Below are positions 43,629 through 52,726 of a stretch of 64,000 nt of DNA, in pieces. The notes under the pieces were generated by a model. That model saw only the letters and a program-made list of their open reading frames with translations. It searched no databases and was not told the origin of the DNA. Location of the stretch: positions 992,001 to 1,056,000 of the forward strand of contig NZ_JPNB01000001.1 of NCBI RefSeq assembly GCF_000732725.1, in the 5' to 3' direction. Both the position numbers and the translations under genes were made by a program. The stretch is from Kineothrix alysoides (GTDB lineage Bacteria; Bacillota; Clostridia; Lachnospirales; Lachnospiraceae). Every line of letters starts with the position of its first letter. Position 1 is the first letter of the stretch.

Positions 43629-45539
43629 TCAATCCTCGGATTCAAGCTCCTCCCAGCGGTTCATCAGGTCTTCGATTTCCTTAGCAATGCTTTCCTTTTC
43701 CGTGGAAAGCTCCTGAAGCTTGGCTACGTTCGTACAAACATCGGGCAGAACCATAAGCCCGTCGATTTCGGCGTCACGATTTTCCAATGTTTCTATTTTG
43801 TTCTCTATTCGTTTCAGTTCGCTTTCTTTTTTTCGCTGCTTTGCCTGCTGTTCCTTTTGCTCTTTCCAATCCTGCTTGGAGATAGAATCGCTCTCCGGGG
43901 AGGAAGGCACGGAGATAGAGTACAAGGATGCAAGCTGAGGTTTTTTCTCCAAATAGTAGTCGTAATTTCCCAGATAGTTGATGAGTGAGCCGTTTGTCAG
44001 TTCCAGAATGCGGGAAGCAGTTCTGTTGATGAAATAACGGTCATGGGATACGTAGAGAACCGTACCCGTATAGTTATTTATGGCATCCTCTAAAATTTCC
44101 TTGGAGGCAATGTCCAGATGGTTGGTAGGCTCGTCGAGGATGAGAAAATTGGATTCCGAAAGCATTAATTTAGCTAAAGAAACCCGTCCTCTTTCGCCGC
44201 CGCTCAAATCGGAGATACGCTTGAATACATCATCGCCGGTGAAAAGAAAGGCGGCCAGGGTGTTTCGTATTTCCGTATTGTTCAAGGTTGGATAATCATC
44301 GGAAATCTCTTCAAAAAGGGTCTTGTCCTGATGCAGCACGTTGTGCTCCTGATCGTAATAGCCGATGTGAACGTTGCTGCCGGTTTTTAAGGTGCCTGAA
44401 TCGGCAGGGAGCAGGCCGTTGATGATTTTCAGGATAGTGGTTTTCCCTGTGCCGTTGTCGCCGATGATAGCCATATGCTCTCCGCGCTTTATATCGAAAC
44501 CGATGTTGCGAAAGAGAGAGAGAGAGCCGAAGGCTTTGGAGAGGTTCTCTCCGCAGAGAACGTCGTTGCCGCTTATATATTTAGGCTCCAGGCGGATGTT
44601 CATATCGGTAGAAGCTTCCGTGGGTTTTTCCAAAACCTCGATTTTATCTAACATCTTTTCGCGGCTTTCGGCGCGTTTGATGGATTTTTCACGGTTGAAG
44701 GACTTTAGTTTCTGGATGACCTCCTCCTGGTGTCTGATTTCCTGCTGCTGGTTCATGTAAGCTTTCAGGGCAGCCGTACGAATCTGTTCCTTTTTCACGG
44801 CATAGTCGCTGTAATTGCCGGAAAATACGGATGCCTTTGTCTGGTCGATTTCAATGATCTTATTTGAAATGCGGTCGAGAAAATAGCGGTCGTGGGATAC
44901 GATGATGACCGCACCTTTGTAGTTCAGCAGATAAGTTTCCAGCCATGTAATAGAGGACATGTCCAGGTGGTTGGTGGGCTCATCGAGCATGATCAAATCC
45001 GGCTTCAATAAAAGAAGCTTACCTAAAGCAACACGCGTCTTCTGCCCTCCGGAGAGGGTGGATACGGATTTGGTAAAGTCACTTTCTGCAAAACCCAGGC
45101 CTTTTAATACTCCGGTAAGCTCGCTGCGGTATGCGTAGCCGCCGCCCTGCTCGAATTGATGGGTGAGCAGAGAATAAGATTCCATCAGCTTTTCCAGATC
45201 TTTTCCGGAGGAAGCCTTCATTTGAAGTTCCGTCTGGCGAAGCTGGGCTTCAATAAGAATCAGTTCCTTTTTGACGGACAAAAGCTCGTCATAAATGGTG
45301 TTGCCGCTGTCTACGGATTGATGCTGGGAGAGATAGCCGAAAGTTTTATCCTTGGAAAAAGCGACAACGCCCTCATCGGCTGACATTTCCCCGACAATGA
45401 TTCTAAGGAGCGTGGTTTTTCCCGCGCCGTTGATTCCGACGATTGCCGCCTTATCATAGTCTTCTATGTGAAAGGATATATTTTTTAATATGCTTTTTTC
45501 ATTGAATGCTTTGCTTATATTTTGACAAGATAATATCAT
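43629..45539 (-). CDS. ABC-F family ATPase
   Basis: A soluble protein with two ABC ATPase domains and no membrane part; ABC-F proteins act on the ribosome. Walker A sites are GINGAGKTTLL (about residue 36) and GDNGTGKTTIL (about 358). Signatures are LSGGQKTRVALGK and LSGGERGRVSLAK, and each domain has LDEPTNHLD. The linker between the domains is long and charged. The last ~80 residues form a coiled coil (KESELKRIENKIETLENRD), as in Uup and YdiF. 636 residues fits that group; there is no specific sign of an antibiotic-resistance type. The start at 45539 follows GAGGAGAA; a longer frame to 45617 enters repeat A. Confidence 0.93.
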   Translation of the reverse strand: MILSCQNISKAFNEKSILKNISFHIEDYDKAAIVGINGAGKTTLLRIIVGEMSADEGVVAFSKDKTFGYLSQHQSVDSGNTIYDELLSVKKELILIEAQLRQTELQMKASSGKDLEKLMESYSLLTHQFEQGGGYAYRSELTGVLKGLGFAESDFTKSVSTLSGGQKTRVALGKLLLLKPDLIMLDEPTNHLDMSSITWLETYLLNYKGAVIIVSHDRYFLDRISNKIIEIDQTKASVFSGNYSDYAVKKEQIRTAALKAYMNQQQEIRHQEEVIQKLKSFNREKSIKRAESREKMLDKIEVLEKPTEASTDMNIRLEPKYISGNDVLCGENLSKAFGSLSLFRNIGFDIKRGEHMAIIGDNGTGKTTILKIINGLLPADSGTLKTGSNVHIGYYDQEHNVLHQDKTLFEEISDDYPTLNNTEIRNTLAAFLFTGDDVFKRISDLSGGERGRVSLAKLMLSESNFLILDEPTNHLDIASKEILEDAINNYTGTVLYVSHDRYFINRTASRILELTNGSLINYLGNYDYYLEKKPQLASLYSISVPSSPESDSISKQDWKEQKEQQAKQRKKESELKRIENKIETLENRDAEIDGLMVLPDVCTNVAKLQELSTEKESIAKEIEDLMNRWEELESED

Positions 45540-45590
45540 GCTTATTCTCCTCATACAAAAACTGCCTGATAGAAACGGCAGAACATATTT

Positions 45591-45723
45591 ATTACTGTCC
45601 ACACAGTAGCTTAACACTTGCTGTTAAACTACGTAAGAACGTGGTTCAAGAGATGATTTCTGCTTCGCGAAGCGAATTTAAATGCAGAAATCATGCGTTA
45701 CTGCGAACGGAGTGAACAGTAAC
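45591..45723 (-). mobile_element. Repeat A copy 4: 133-bp MITE between divergent genes
   Basis: Reverse orientation. Its flanks, ACATATTT (45583-45590) and ATTTATTT (45724-45731), agree at 6 of 8 bases, consistent with an old, decayed target duplication. The left terminal base is A instead of G. All three hairpins are retained. It lies in the shared upstream region of the ABC-F gene and rex. Confidence 0.85.
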
Positions 45724-45760
45724 ATTTATTTTACATAGGATAAAAGACTCTGTCAATTCA

Positions 45761-45789
45761 TTGACATTATTTTAACAGTTTTATATAAT
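45761..45789 (+). promoter_or_regulatory. SigA promoter of rex
   Basis: Perfect TTGACA (45761-45766) and TATAAT (45784-45789), 17 bp apart, are followed by a short leader. Confidence 0.9.
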
Positions 45790-45820
45790 AAGAGATAACT
45801 ATCGAATAGGGGGAAGTGTC

Positions 45821-46465
45821 GTGGAAGAAAAAGAAATTTCTCAAGCGGTAATAGGCCGTCTACCCAGATATTTCAGATATCTGAGCGAACTTAAGTATGC
45901 GGGAATCGAAAGAGTTTCCTCACAGGAGCTAAGCGATATCATGAAGGTGACCGCTTCGCAGATCAGACAGGATTTTAATAATTTCGGTGGATTTGGACAG
46001 CAGGGATACGGATATAACGTTGAATTTCTCCATAATGAAATCGGGAAAATATTAGGATTAGATAGAACACACCATCTGATTATCATCGGAGCAGGTAATC
46101 TTGGACAAGCACTTGCTAATTATGTGAACTTCGAGCGCAGAGGTTTTTTGTTCCGTGGACTTTTCGACAACAATTCCGAACTTCACGGGAAGAAGATATG
46201 GGGTATCGAGGTGCAGCCCATGGAGAATATGGAAGTGTTCGTCAAAGAAAACAATATCGATATAGCGGTTCTTACCATACCGAAGACAGAAGCTGTTACG
46301 GTGGCGGAGCAGCTTGTGGAGTATGGCATTAAGGGTATCTGGAATTTTGCCCATGTGGATTTGAATGTACCGGAGAATATTCAGGTAGAAAATGTCCATT
46401 TGTCGGACAGTCTGATGAAGCTGTCTTATAACATCAGCCGGTTTGAATCGGATAATACGAAATAG
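45821..46465 (+). CDS. rex: Redox-sensing transcriptional repressor Rex
   Basis: Rex is a dimer that senses the NADH/NAD+ ratio and represses fermentation genes when NADH is low. The N-terminal winged helix (about residues 1-80) includes LSDIMKVTASQIRQDFNNFGGFG. The Rossmann domain has GAGNLGQALANY (about 91-102). The C-terminal swapped helix carries SDSLMKLSYNISR. 214 residues is normal. The start is GTG, after GGGGGAAG, with a perfect promoter upstream. I saw no clear Rex operator (TTGTTAA-type inverted repeat) at its own promoter. Confidence 0.97.
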   Translation: MEEKEISQAVIGRLPRYFRYLSELKYAGIERVSSQELSDIMKVTASQIRQDFNNFGGFGQQGYGYNVEFLHNEIGKILGLDRTHHLIIIGAGNLGQALANYVNFERRGFLFRGLFDNNSELHGKKIWGIEVQPMENMEVFVKENNIDIAVLTIPKTEAVTVAEQLVEYGIKGIWNFAHVDLNVPENIQVENVHLSDSLMKLSYNISRFESDNTK

Positions 46466-46476
46466 GGGTGAAGGGT

Positions 46477-47169
46477 ATGTCGCGTTCAGAGGAAGTATAC
46501 AAGGCGGCGTTGGCCGGAAAAGAAATTCCGCTTTTAACGTTGGATAATAAATGGCATCAGCTTTTCACACAGGCGCAGACTGAAATTTCAGGGGAGATCA
46601 AGCGCAATGAGGAGAAGCTGAACGAGCTGGTCAAGAGGCAGGGCAAGCTGAATACGGAGTCTAAGGACATCAGACGGCTGAAGAAGAAGCTGATGGGCGA
46701 GATCATGGAGATGGCAGAATCTTTAGGGGACAATCCCGATGTAAAGACGGAGAAAAAATTGGATGAGAACAGGCGCCTTATCAATGATTGTAACGAGAAG
46801 CTCGAGGCTTATCAGGAGGAACTGCGCCTTTTGCCCGAAGAAATAAACAGTGTGAATTATAAGCTTATGCTGGATACCATGGACGTTTGTTATACGAGAA
46901 TCGCACAGAATACGAAAGAAATCGAAACAATTAATGAATGGATAAAAAATATCCGCATGGAGATTAAAAAGAATCTTGTACACAAAGAGGAAAGCGAAAA
47001 AGCGAATTTCGACTTATATTCTTATATGCATGATATCTTTGGCGCGGAAGTAATCGAGATCTTTGATATGAAATATAATCCGGAAGAAAGAAAAAGGGCT
47101 CAGGAGGAACGGGCGGCAAAGAAGGAAGCTGTTCCTCCTAAGACCATTATAGTAGACAAGGGAGAATAA
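46477..47169 (+). CDS. Coiled-coil cytosolic protein of unknown function
   Basis: About 230 residues with no signal peptide or membrane segment. After a short conserved-looking head (SRSEEVYKAALAGKEIPLLT) most of the chain is charged heptad-like helix (IKRNEEKLNELVKRQGKL, then ENRRLINDCNEKLEAYQEEL), ending in a Lys/Ala-rich tail. I do not recognise a catalytic motif. The start at 46477 was chosen because AGGGGTGAAGG is just upstream; GTG at 46468 is an alternative. It begins 11 bp after rex and is likely cotranscribed with it. Confidence 0.8.
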   Translation: MSRSEEVYKAALAGKEIPLLTLDNKWHQLFTQAQTEISGEIKRNEEKLNELVKRQGKLNTESKDIRRLKKKLMGEIMEMAESLGDNPDVKTEKKLDENRRLINDCNEKLEAYQEELRLLPEEINSVNYKLMLDTMDVCYTRIAQNTKEIETINEWIKNIRMEIKKNLVHKEESEKANFDLYSYMHDIFGAEVIEIFDMKYNPEERKRAQEERAAKKEAVPPKTIIVDKGE

Positions 47170-47278
47170 GCGGTAAATGGGAATGCGTCAGAACGATTGT
47201 TTTTGGCGCATTTATGCTTAGGCGGACAGGCATATCCGCATAAGACCTCTGGATTTGAAAAGGAGCATGAACGTAAAT

Positions 47279-48841
47279 ATGGAAAAAAAGTATTTTGTAA
47301 CCTCTGCAGAAATGAAAAAATACGATAAAACTACGATAGAGCATTTTGAAGTGCCTTCTTTGGTGCTTATGGAGCGTGCCGCACTGGAGACAGCGGAAGA
47401 AATCGAAAAAAGATTCAAGAAGGGAAGCAGAGTACTGGTGATTTCGGGCACGGGAAATAATGGCGGTGACGGCATCGCAGTTGGACGGATTCTCATGCAG
47501 CGGGGCTATGAGGTGGATTTTGTCCTCATAGGCGAACAGGCAAAGTGCAGCAAAGAGACAAGGCGGCAACTGGATATCATTGCAAAATATGAATGTCCTA
47601 TGAAAAGCAAAATTGAAAGTATGGAATATGATATAATTATAGATGCGCTGTTTGGAATCGGATTGTCGAGAAACGTAGAAGGAATATATAAAAACTGTAT
47701 TGAGACGATGAATGATATATGTGGCTTCATCGTCTCTGTAGATATTCCATCCGGGATAAATGCCGATACGGGCGAAGTGATGAATGCAGCGGTAAAGGCG
47801 GATATCACCGTTACCTTCGCCTATGAAAAGCTAGGTCATATCCTATATCCGGGCTGCGAATACTGCGGTGAAGTGCTTTGTAAAGATATCGGGATTACGG
47901 ATGAGAGCTTTTTGGGGGAAGAGCCCTTGGTATATTCCTATGCCGACCGTTATAAAGAGCAGGCTGCAGCGCTTATGCCGGCAAGAAACCGGGGAGGAAA
48001 TAAGGGAACCTTCGGCAAGGTATTGGTGGTTGCAGGAAGCAGGAATATGAGCGGTGCCTGCGAGTTATGTGCAAGAAGCGCATATCGGATCGGTGCAGGC
48101 ATGGTAAAGATTGTTACTCCGGAGGAAAACCGGGAAATCATACAGAAAAACCTGCCGGAGGCGCTGCTTTCTACTTATTCAGATGCGGAGAAGCCAGAGG
48201 CATGGGAGGTGTTTTCACAAGACTTAAAAGAAAGCATGAAATGGGCGGACTGTATCGTGATTGGGCCGGGAATCGGCAAGAGCGGCACAGCTCACCGCCT
48301 GTTTGAATACACAGTGAAAGAATCTGCGAAGGACCTTGTTATCGATGCGGACGGACTGAATCTTCTGGCAGAATCTGAAGAACTGCAGGAGAGTTTGCGT
48401 ACCGCGGCATTAAGGGAAGGCAGGCAGATTATTATAACTCCTCATGTGGCAGAATTTGCAAGGCTGTACGGCTGCAAGCCAGAGGAGGTAAAGAAGGATA
48501 TTATAAGCAAGACCAAGAAACTGGCCGACCGATTATGCGGTACCGTGGTATGCAAGGATGCAAGAACGGCAGTGGCTCATTATGAGGAAAGGTGCGTTTA
48601 CTTAAATGTTACGGGCAATGACGGCATGGCCACTGCAGGTTCCGGGGATGTGTTAGCAGGTATTATCGCCGGGCTTTTAGCGCAGGGAGGAAAGGGAAGA
48701 GAGGCGGCCTTGACGGGAGTATTTCTCCATGGAAGGCTGGGCGATCTGGCGGCGGAGAAGACAGGGCGGTACGCGGTGATGGCGGGCGATCTGACGGAGC
48801 AGTTAAAGTACATTTTGAGTGATGAAGGGAAACGAAGATGA
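47279..48841 (+). CDS. nnr: Bifunctional NAD(P)HX epimerase/dehydratase
   Basis: Repairs hydrated NADH and NADPH. The N-terminal YjeF epimerase domain (about residues 1-215) has SGTGNNGGDGIAVGRIL and VDIPSGINADTG. The C-terminal ADP-dependent dehydratase domain, of ribokinase-like fold (about 225-520), has GTFGKVLVVAGS, DADGLNLLA, TPHVAEFARL and the catalytic NDGMATAGSGDVLAGIIAGL. AAAAGGAG lies between two possible in-frame ATGs, at 47267 (1 bp away) and 47279 (13 bp away); the second aligns better with family N-termini. The gene order nnr-alr-mazF is a known Firmicute arrangement, here without acpS. Confidence 0.93.
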   Translation: MEKKYFVTSAEMKKYDKTTIEHFEVPSLVLMERAALETAEEIEKRFKKGSRVLVISGTGNNGGDGIAVGRILMQRGYEVDFVLIGEQAKCSKETRRQLDIIAKYECPMKSKIESMEYDIIIDALFGIGLSRNVEGIYKNCIETMNDICGFIVSVDIPSGINADTGEVMNAAVKADITVTFAYEKLGHILYPGCEYCGEVLCKDIGITDESFLGEEPLVYSYADRYKEQAAALMPARNRGGNKGTFGKVLVVAGSRNMSGACELCARSAYRIGAGMVKIVTPEENREIIQKNLPEALLSTYSDAEKPEAWEVFSQDLKESMKWADCIVIGPGIGKSGTAHRLFEYTVKESAKDLVIDADGLNLLAESEELQESLRTAALREGRQIIITPHVAEFARLYGCKPEEVKKDIISKTKKLADRLCGTVVCKDARTAVAHYEERCVYLNVTGNDGMATAGSGDVLAGIIAGLLAQGGKGREAALTGVFLHGRLGDLAAEKTGRYAVMAGDLTEQLKYILSDEGKRR

Positions 48842-50055
48842 TAGAAAAGTACAGCAGAGTTTATGCGTCGGTTGACTTGGACGCCATACATTCCAACATG
48901 GATCACATGAAGGCGAATATTGAGCCTGAGACGAAAATAATAAGTGTCATCAAAGCAGACGGATACGGCCACGGGGCTGTGCCGATCGCGCGAGAGTTAG
49001 AATCGCTTGATTATATCTTTGGATTTGCTACAGCGACGGTGGAAGAGGCTTTCATACTGCGCCACAGCGGGATTACCAAGCCGATTTTAATATTGGGATA
49101 TGCGTTTCCTTATTGCTATGAGGAAATGATAAGAGAGAAAATTACCCCGACGGTATTTCGCAATGATACGCTGGAGGAGCTTTCCCTCTGCGCTTTGAAA
49201 ATGAGGAAAGAGGCGGAGAAGGACGGCATAATGCCTGATAATATTCGCGTTAAGATCCATATCAAGGTGGATACCGGAATGTCCAGAATCGGAGTATCGC
49301 CTGATGAGGAGGGGCTTGAATTGGTGAAAAAGGCGCTTTCTATGCCGGAGATCGAGGTGGAAGGAATCTTTACACATTTCGCCAGAGCAGATGAGGCCGA
49401 TAAAACAGCGGCAAAGCAGCAGATGAACACATTCAAGACTTTCATAGAAAAAACGAAAATGGAGACCGGATATGAAATACCGGTATGCCACTGTTCCAAC
49501 AGTGCGGGGATTATTGGACTAAGGGAAGCAAATATGAATGTGGTCCGTGCCGGAGTGACCACGTACGGATTATGGCCGTCCGGCGAGGTGGAGCGGGATA
49601 TCGTCCGCCTGATGCCGGCAATGGAGCTTAAGAGCCATATCGTATATATTAAGGAATTGAAGGCCGGAGCGGCGATAAGCTACGGCGGTACTTTCGTAAC
49701 GAAGAGGATGACAAAGGCTGCAACGATACCGGTAGGTTATGGGGACGGTTATCCGAGAGGACTGTCCAATAAAGGATATGTTTTGGTGCGTGGACAGAAG
49801 GCACCGATTATCGGACGCATCTGCATGGATCAATTTATGGTGGATGTAACGGATATTCCGGAAGTGATAGAAGGCGATGAAGTAACATTGATAGGAAGAG
49901 ATGGCGGAGAGAGTATCACGATGGAGCTTTTAGGGGAGCTGTCCGGCAGATTTAATTATGAACTCGCCTGCTTGATCGGCAAAAGAGTACCGAGAATTTA
50001 TTTGAAAGAGGGAAAGGTCGTATTAACGAGGGATTATTTTCTCGATTTTGAGTAA
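48838..50055 (+). CDS. alr: Alanine racemase
   Basis: PLP enzyme that makes D-alanine for peptidoglycan. Lys39 in VIKADGYGHGA is the PLP lysine. The second catalytic residue, a Tyr, is in AISYGGTFVTKRM, and the substrate-binding Tyr-Gly-Asp-Gly motif is VGYGDGYPRGLSN, with GRICMDQFMVDVT following. 405 residues is slightly longer than average because of the C-terminal beta domain end. The start overlaps the nnr stop by 4 bp (ATGA), so translation is coupled. Confidence 0.97.
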   Translation: MIEKYSRVYASVDLDAIHSNMDHMKANIEPETKIISVIKADGYGHGAVPIARELESLDYIFGFATATVEEAFILRHSGITKPILILGYAFPYCYEEMIREKITPTVFRNDTLEELSLCALKMRKEAEKDGIMPDNIRVKIHIKVDTGMSRIGVSPDEEGLELVKKALSMPEIEVEGIFTHFARADEADKTAAKQQMNTFKTFIEKTKMETGYEIPVCHCSNSAGIIGLREANMNVVRAGVTTYGLWPSGEVERDIVRLMPAMELKSHIVYIKELKAGAAISYGGTFVTKRMTKAATIPVGYGDGYPRGLSNKGYVLVRGQKAPIIGRICMDQFMVDVTDIPEVIEGDEVTLIGRDGGESITMELLGELSGRFNYELACLIGKRVPRIYLKEGKVVLTRDYFLDFE

Positions 50056-50139
50056 TAATTGAATACCTTCGGATAAACTGGCAATAATGTAACCTATAAA
50101 AGGTTTGCCATATATAAGTTTAAATGAAGGGTGAGAACT

Positions 50140-50481
50140 ATGAAACGTGGAGACATATATTACGCGGACTTGCGGCCTGTGATTGGTTCAGAACAGGGCG
50201 GAGTGAGACCGGTACTTATTATACAGAACGATATAGGGAATAAGTATAGCCCCACCGTAATCTGTGCGGCGATTACATCGAAGATGAACAAGGCGAAGCT
50301 GCCCACACATATTGAGTTGAACGCAGAGAAATGCGATATGATGAAAGATTCGGTCATCTTGTTGGAACAGCTAAGGACGATAGACAAGAAAAGACTGAAA
50401 GACAGGGTATGCCACCTGGACGGCGAAATTATGAATAAAGTGAACGAAGGACTTCTTATCAGCCTCGATTTGAATACATAA
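50140..50481 (+). CDS. MazF/PemK-family endoribonuclease (EndoA type), no antitoxin gene beside it
   Basis: 113 residues of the MazF fold: [21 protein letters not shown] at the start, [33 protein letters not shown]. It is close in form to B. subtilis EndoA (NdoA), which cuts mRNA at specific sites. The [10 protein letters not shown] and TSK motifs that hold the active-site Arg and Thr are present. In B. subtilis the antitoxin gene ndoAI lies between alr and ndoA; here only 84 bp separate alr from this gene and no antitoxin frame is present. ATG at 50140 fits the fold; GTG at 50131 is an alternative. Confidence 0.92.
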   Translation: MKRGDIYYADLRPVIGSEQGGVRPVLIIQNDIGNKYSPTVICAAITSKMNKAKLPTHIELNAEKCDMMKDSVILLEQLRTIDKKRLKDRVCHLDGEIMNKVNEGLLISLDLNT

Positions 50482-50566
50482 GAAAGGGCTTAAACTTGAC
50501 GATAAGAAAGTAAAATGATATAGTTTAGTGTGATATTTTATGAAGTACAAAAGGAGATGGAAAAGT

Positions 50567-51973
50567 ATGGATGATGCTGGGCCTACTGCCAGTATAATTA
50601 TTTTTGTCGTATTACTATTGATCGATGTGTTTTTTTATGGATTCGGTTCGGCAATTCACTGCCTGAATATAAAGGACGTGGAAAAAAGGGCGAAAGAGGA
50701 AAAAAATCAAAGATCCAAACGCCTTTATTCCATTATGGGAGATTCTGCGAAGTATGTGAGCACGGTGCAGTTAGTTTCCATTTTGATACACATCCTCATG
50801 GGCGGGCTCTTTCTAAGAATATGGATGCGAGGCATCCGCCAGTTTATGGATGGCTACCTGGGAACGGAAGCGACGGGGGTCCATTTGTTGGGGGCGGAAG
50901 CAATAAGTGTGATATCGCTTATTTTAACGACGGCGGCTTTGATTTACATATTGCTGACCTTCGGCGTGCTGCTTCCTAAAAGGCTGGGAGCAAGATATTC
51001 AGAGAAGTGGGCATATTTATGCATCAATCCGGTATACTACGCGACCAAAGCGCTATCTCCCTTTACAGGGTTGGCAGCGGTAACAGCCGGCGGTATCCTG
51101 CGTTTGTTCGGGATGAAAGAGGATAAAGACGTAAGCGATGTGACGGAAGAAGAAATCATATCTATGGTGAATGAAGGTCACGAACAAGGCGTTCTTCAAG
51201 CAGCGGAAGCGGAAATGATCACGAATATTTTCGAATTTGGCGATAAAGAAGCACAAGATATTATGACGCACAGAAAAAACATTGTTGCGGTAGAGGGAAC
51301 CATGTCCTTAAAAGAAGCGATAAGCTTTATGATGGACTCCCATAACAGCAGGTTTCCTGTATATGAGGAAAACATTGACCATATTATTGGAATCGTGCAT
51401 ATGCGGGATGCGATGAGACTGCATAATTCCCGGGCAAAGGCGAATCTTCCGATCAAGGAAATCGATGGGCTTTTGCGGGCACCGGTATTCATTCCGGGGA
51501 CCAAAAATATAGACGGGCTGTTTCAGATGATGCAGTCCACAAAGACACAGATGGTCATTATTGTGGATGAGTATGGGCAGACGTCGGGACTGTTGGCGAT
51601 GGAGGATATTTTGGAGGAAATCGTCGGAAACATTATGGATGAATATGATGAGGACGAAGAATATATAGAAGAGACGGACAATGAAGATGAGTATATCATT
51701 GGCGGGCAGACTCCCTTAGAGGAGTTGGAGGAGCGGTTTGACATTTCCTTCGAGGAAGAGGAATTCGATACGCTCAACGGCTTTATTATTTCAAAGCTGG
51801 ACAAGATTCCCGAGGAGGGCGAAGAGTTTGCTATCGACGTTGGAGGATATAATTTTAAAATATTGTCCGTGGAAAGCAAGATGATCTTAAGCGTTCTGGT
51901 AAGGAAAATCAAGGAGCCGGAACCGGAAGCTGTGTCTGAAGAAGATGAAAAGGAAAAAAAGGAGAAAAGTTAA
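50567..51973 (+). CDS. CNNM/CorC-family membrane protein with CBS domains
   Basis: Members of this family are linked to magnesium and cobalt handling. The N-terminal DUF21/CNNM membrane domain (about residues 1-180) has three or four hydrophobic segments (ASIIIFVVLLLIDVFFYGFG; ISLILTTAALIYILLTFGVL). A CBS-pair domain follows (about 205-330; DIMTHRKNIVAVEG, SRFPVYEENIDHIIGIVHMR, VDEYGQTSGLLAMEDILEE). The end is the CorC_HlyC domain (about 355-440; FDTLNGFIISKLDKIPEEGE) and an acidic Lys/Glu tail. The start at 50567 follows AAAGGAGA; an ATG at 50540 has no site. The stop abuts yebC. Confidence 0.92.
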   Translation: MDDAGPTASIIIFVVLLLIDVFFYGFGSAIHCLNIKDVEKRAKEEKNQRSKRLYSIMGDSAKYVSTVQLVSILIHILMGGLFLRIWMRGIRQFMDGYLGTEATGVHLLGAEAISVISLILTTAALIYILLTFGVLLPKRLGARYSEKWAYLCINPVYYATKALSPFTGLAAVTAGGILRLFGMKEDKDVSDVTEEEIISMVNEGHEQGVLQAAEAEMITNIFEFGDKEAQDIMTHRKNIVAVEGTMSLKEAISFMMDSHNSRFPVYEENIDHIIGIVHMRDAMRLHNSRAKANLPIKEIDGLLRAPVFIPGTKNIDGLFQMMQSTKTQMVIIVDEYGQTSGLLAMEDILEEIVGNIMDEYDEDEEYIEETDNEDEYIIGGQTPLEELEERFDISFEEEEFDTLNGFIISKLDKIPEEGEEFAIDVGGYNFKILSVESKMILSVLVRKIKEPEPEAVSEEDEKEKKEKS

Positions 51974-52702
51974 ATGTCAGGACATTCAAAATTCGCGAAT
52001 ATAAAGCATAAGAAGGAAAGGAACGACGCAGCTAAGGGAAAGATTTTTACCATTCTGGGAAGAGAAATTGCAGTATCGGTAAAGGAGGGAGGCCCGGATC
52101 CGTCGAACAACTTTAAGCTGTCGCAGGTAATCGCAAAGGCGAAGGCGAATAATATGCCTAATGATACGATTGACAGAGGAATTAAAAAGGCGGCGGGAGA
52201 TGTAGGAAATGTAAACTATAAATATGTTACCTACGAGGGTTATGGCCCTAACGGCATTGCGATTATCGTAGATGCTCTTACCGACAACCAGAACCGCACA
52301 GCAGCTAATATAAGAAATGCTTTTACAAAAGGGCAGGGAAGTATTGGAACGCCGGGATGCGTATCGTTTATGTTCGACCAAAAGGGACAGATCATTATCG
52401 ATAAAGAGGAATGCGAGATGGAAGCGGACGACCTCATGATGATTGCTCTCGATGCGGGAGCGGAGGACTTCTCCGAAGAGGAGGATAGCTACGAGATTCT
52501 GACGGACCCGGACAGCTTCGATGCGGTGAACAAGGCGCTTGCACAAGCAGGAGTTGACATGGTATCCGCGGAGGTAACCATGATACCTCAAAACTATGTG
52601 GAGCTTACGGATGAAACCGCGCTTAAAAATCTTCAGAAGACCTTGGATCTTCTCGATGAAGACGATGATGTACAGGCAGTTTATCACAACTGGAACGAAT
52701 AG
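51974..52702 (+). CDS. yebC: YebC/PmpR-family protein
   Basis: YebC-type proteins were long called DNA-binding regulators; recent work links members to relief of ribosome stalling at proline runs. The N-terminus is diagnostic: MSGHSKFANIKHKKERNDAA, then GREIAVSVKEGGPDP and NNMPNDTIDRGIKKAAGD. VTYEGYGPNGIAIIVDALTD and NRTAANIRNAFTKGQG follow. 242 residues is normal. Start directly follows the previous stop, with AAAGGAG 9 bp upstream. Confidence 0.96.
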   Translation: MSGHSKFANIKHKKERNDAAKGKIFTILGREIAVSVKEGGPDPSNNFKLSQVIAKAKANNMPNDTIDRGIKKAAGDVGNVNYKYVTYEGYGPNGIAIIVDALTDNQNRTAANIRNAFTKGQGSIGTPGCVSFMFDQKGQIIIDKEECEMEADDLMMIALDAGAEDFSEEEDSYEILTDPDSFDAVNKALAQAGVDMVSAEVTMIPQNYVELTDETALKNLQKTLDLLDEDDDVQAVYHNWNE

Positions 52703-52726
52703 TTTCTACAAAGAGGATAGAAAAAT

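Noticed and set aside
45724-45820. Rex autoregulatory operator
   Set aside because: No TTGTGA/TTGTTAA-type inverted repeat could be found in the rex promoter region.
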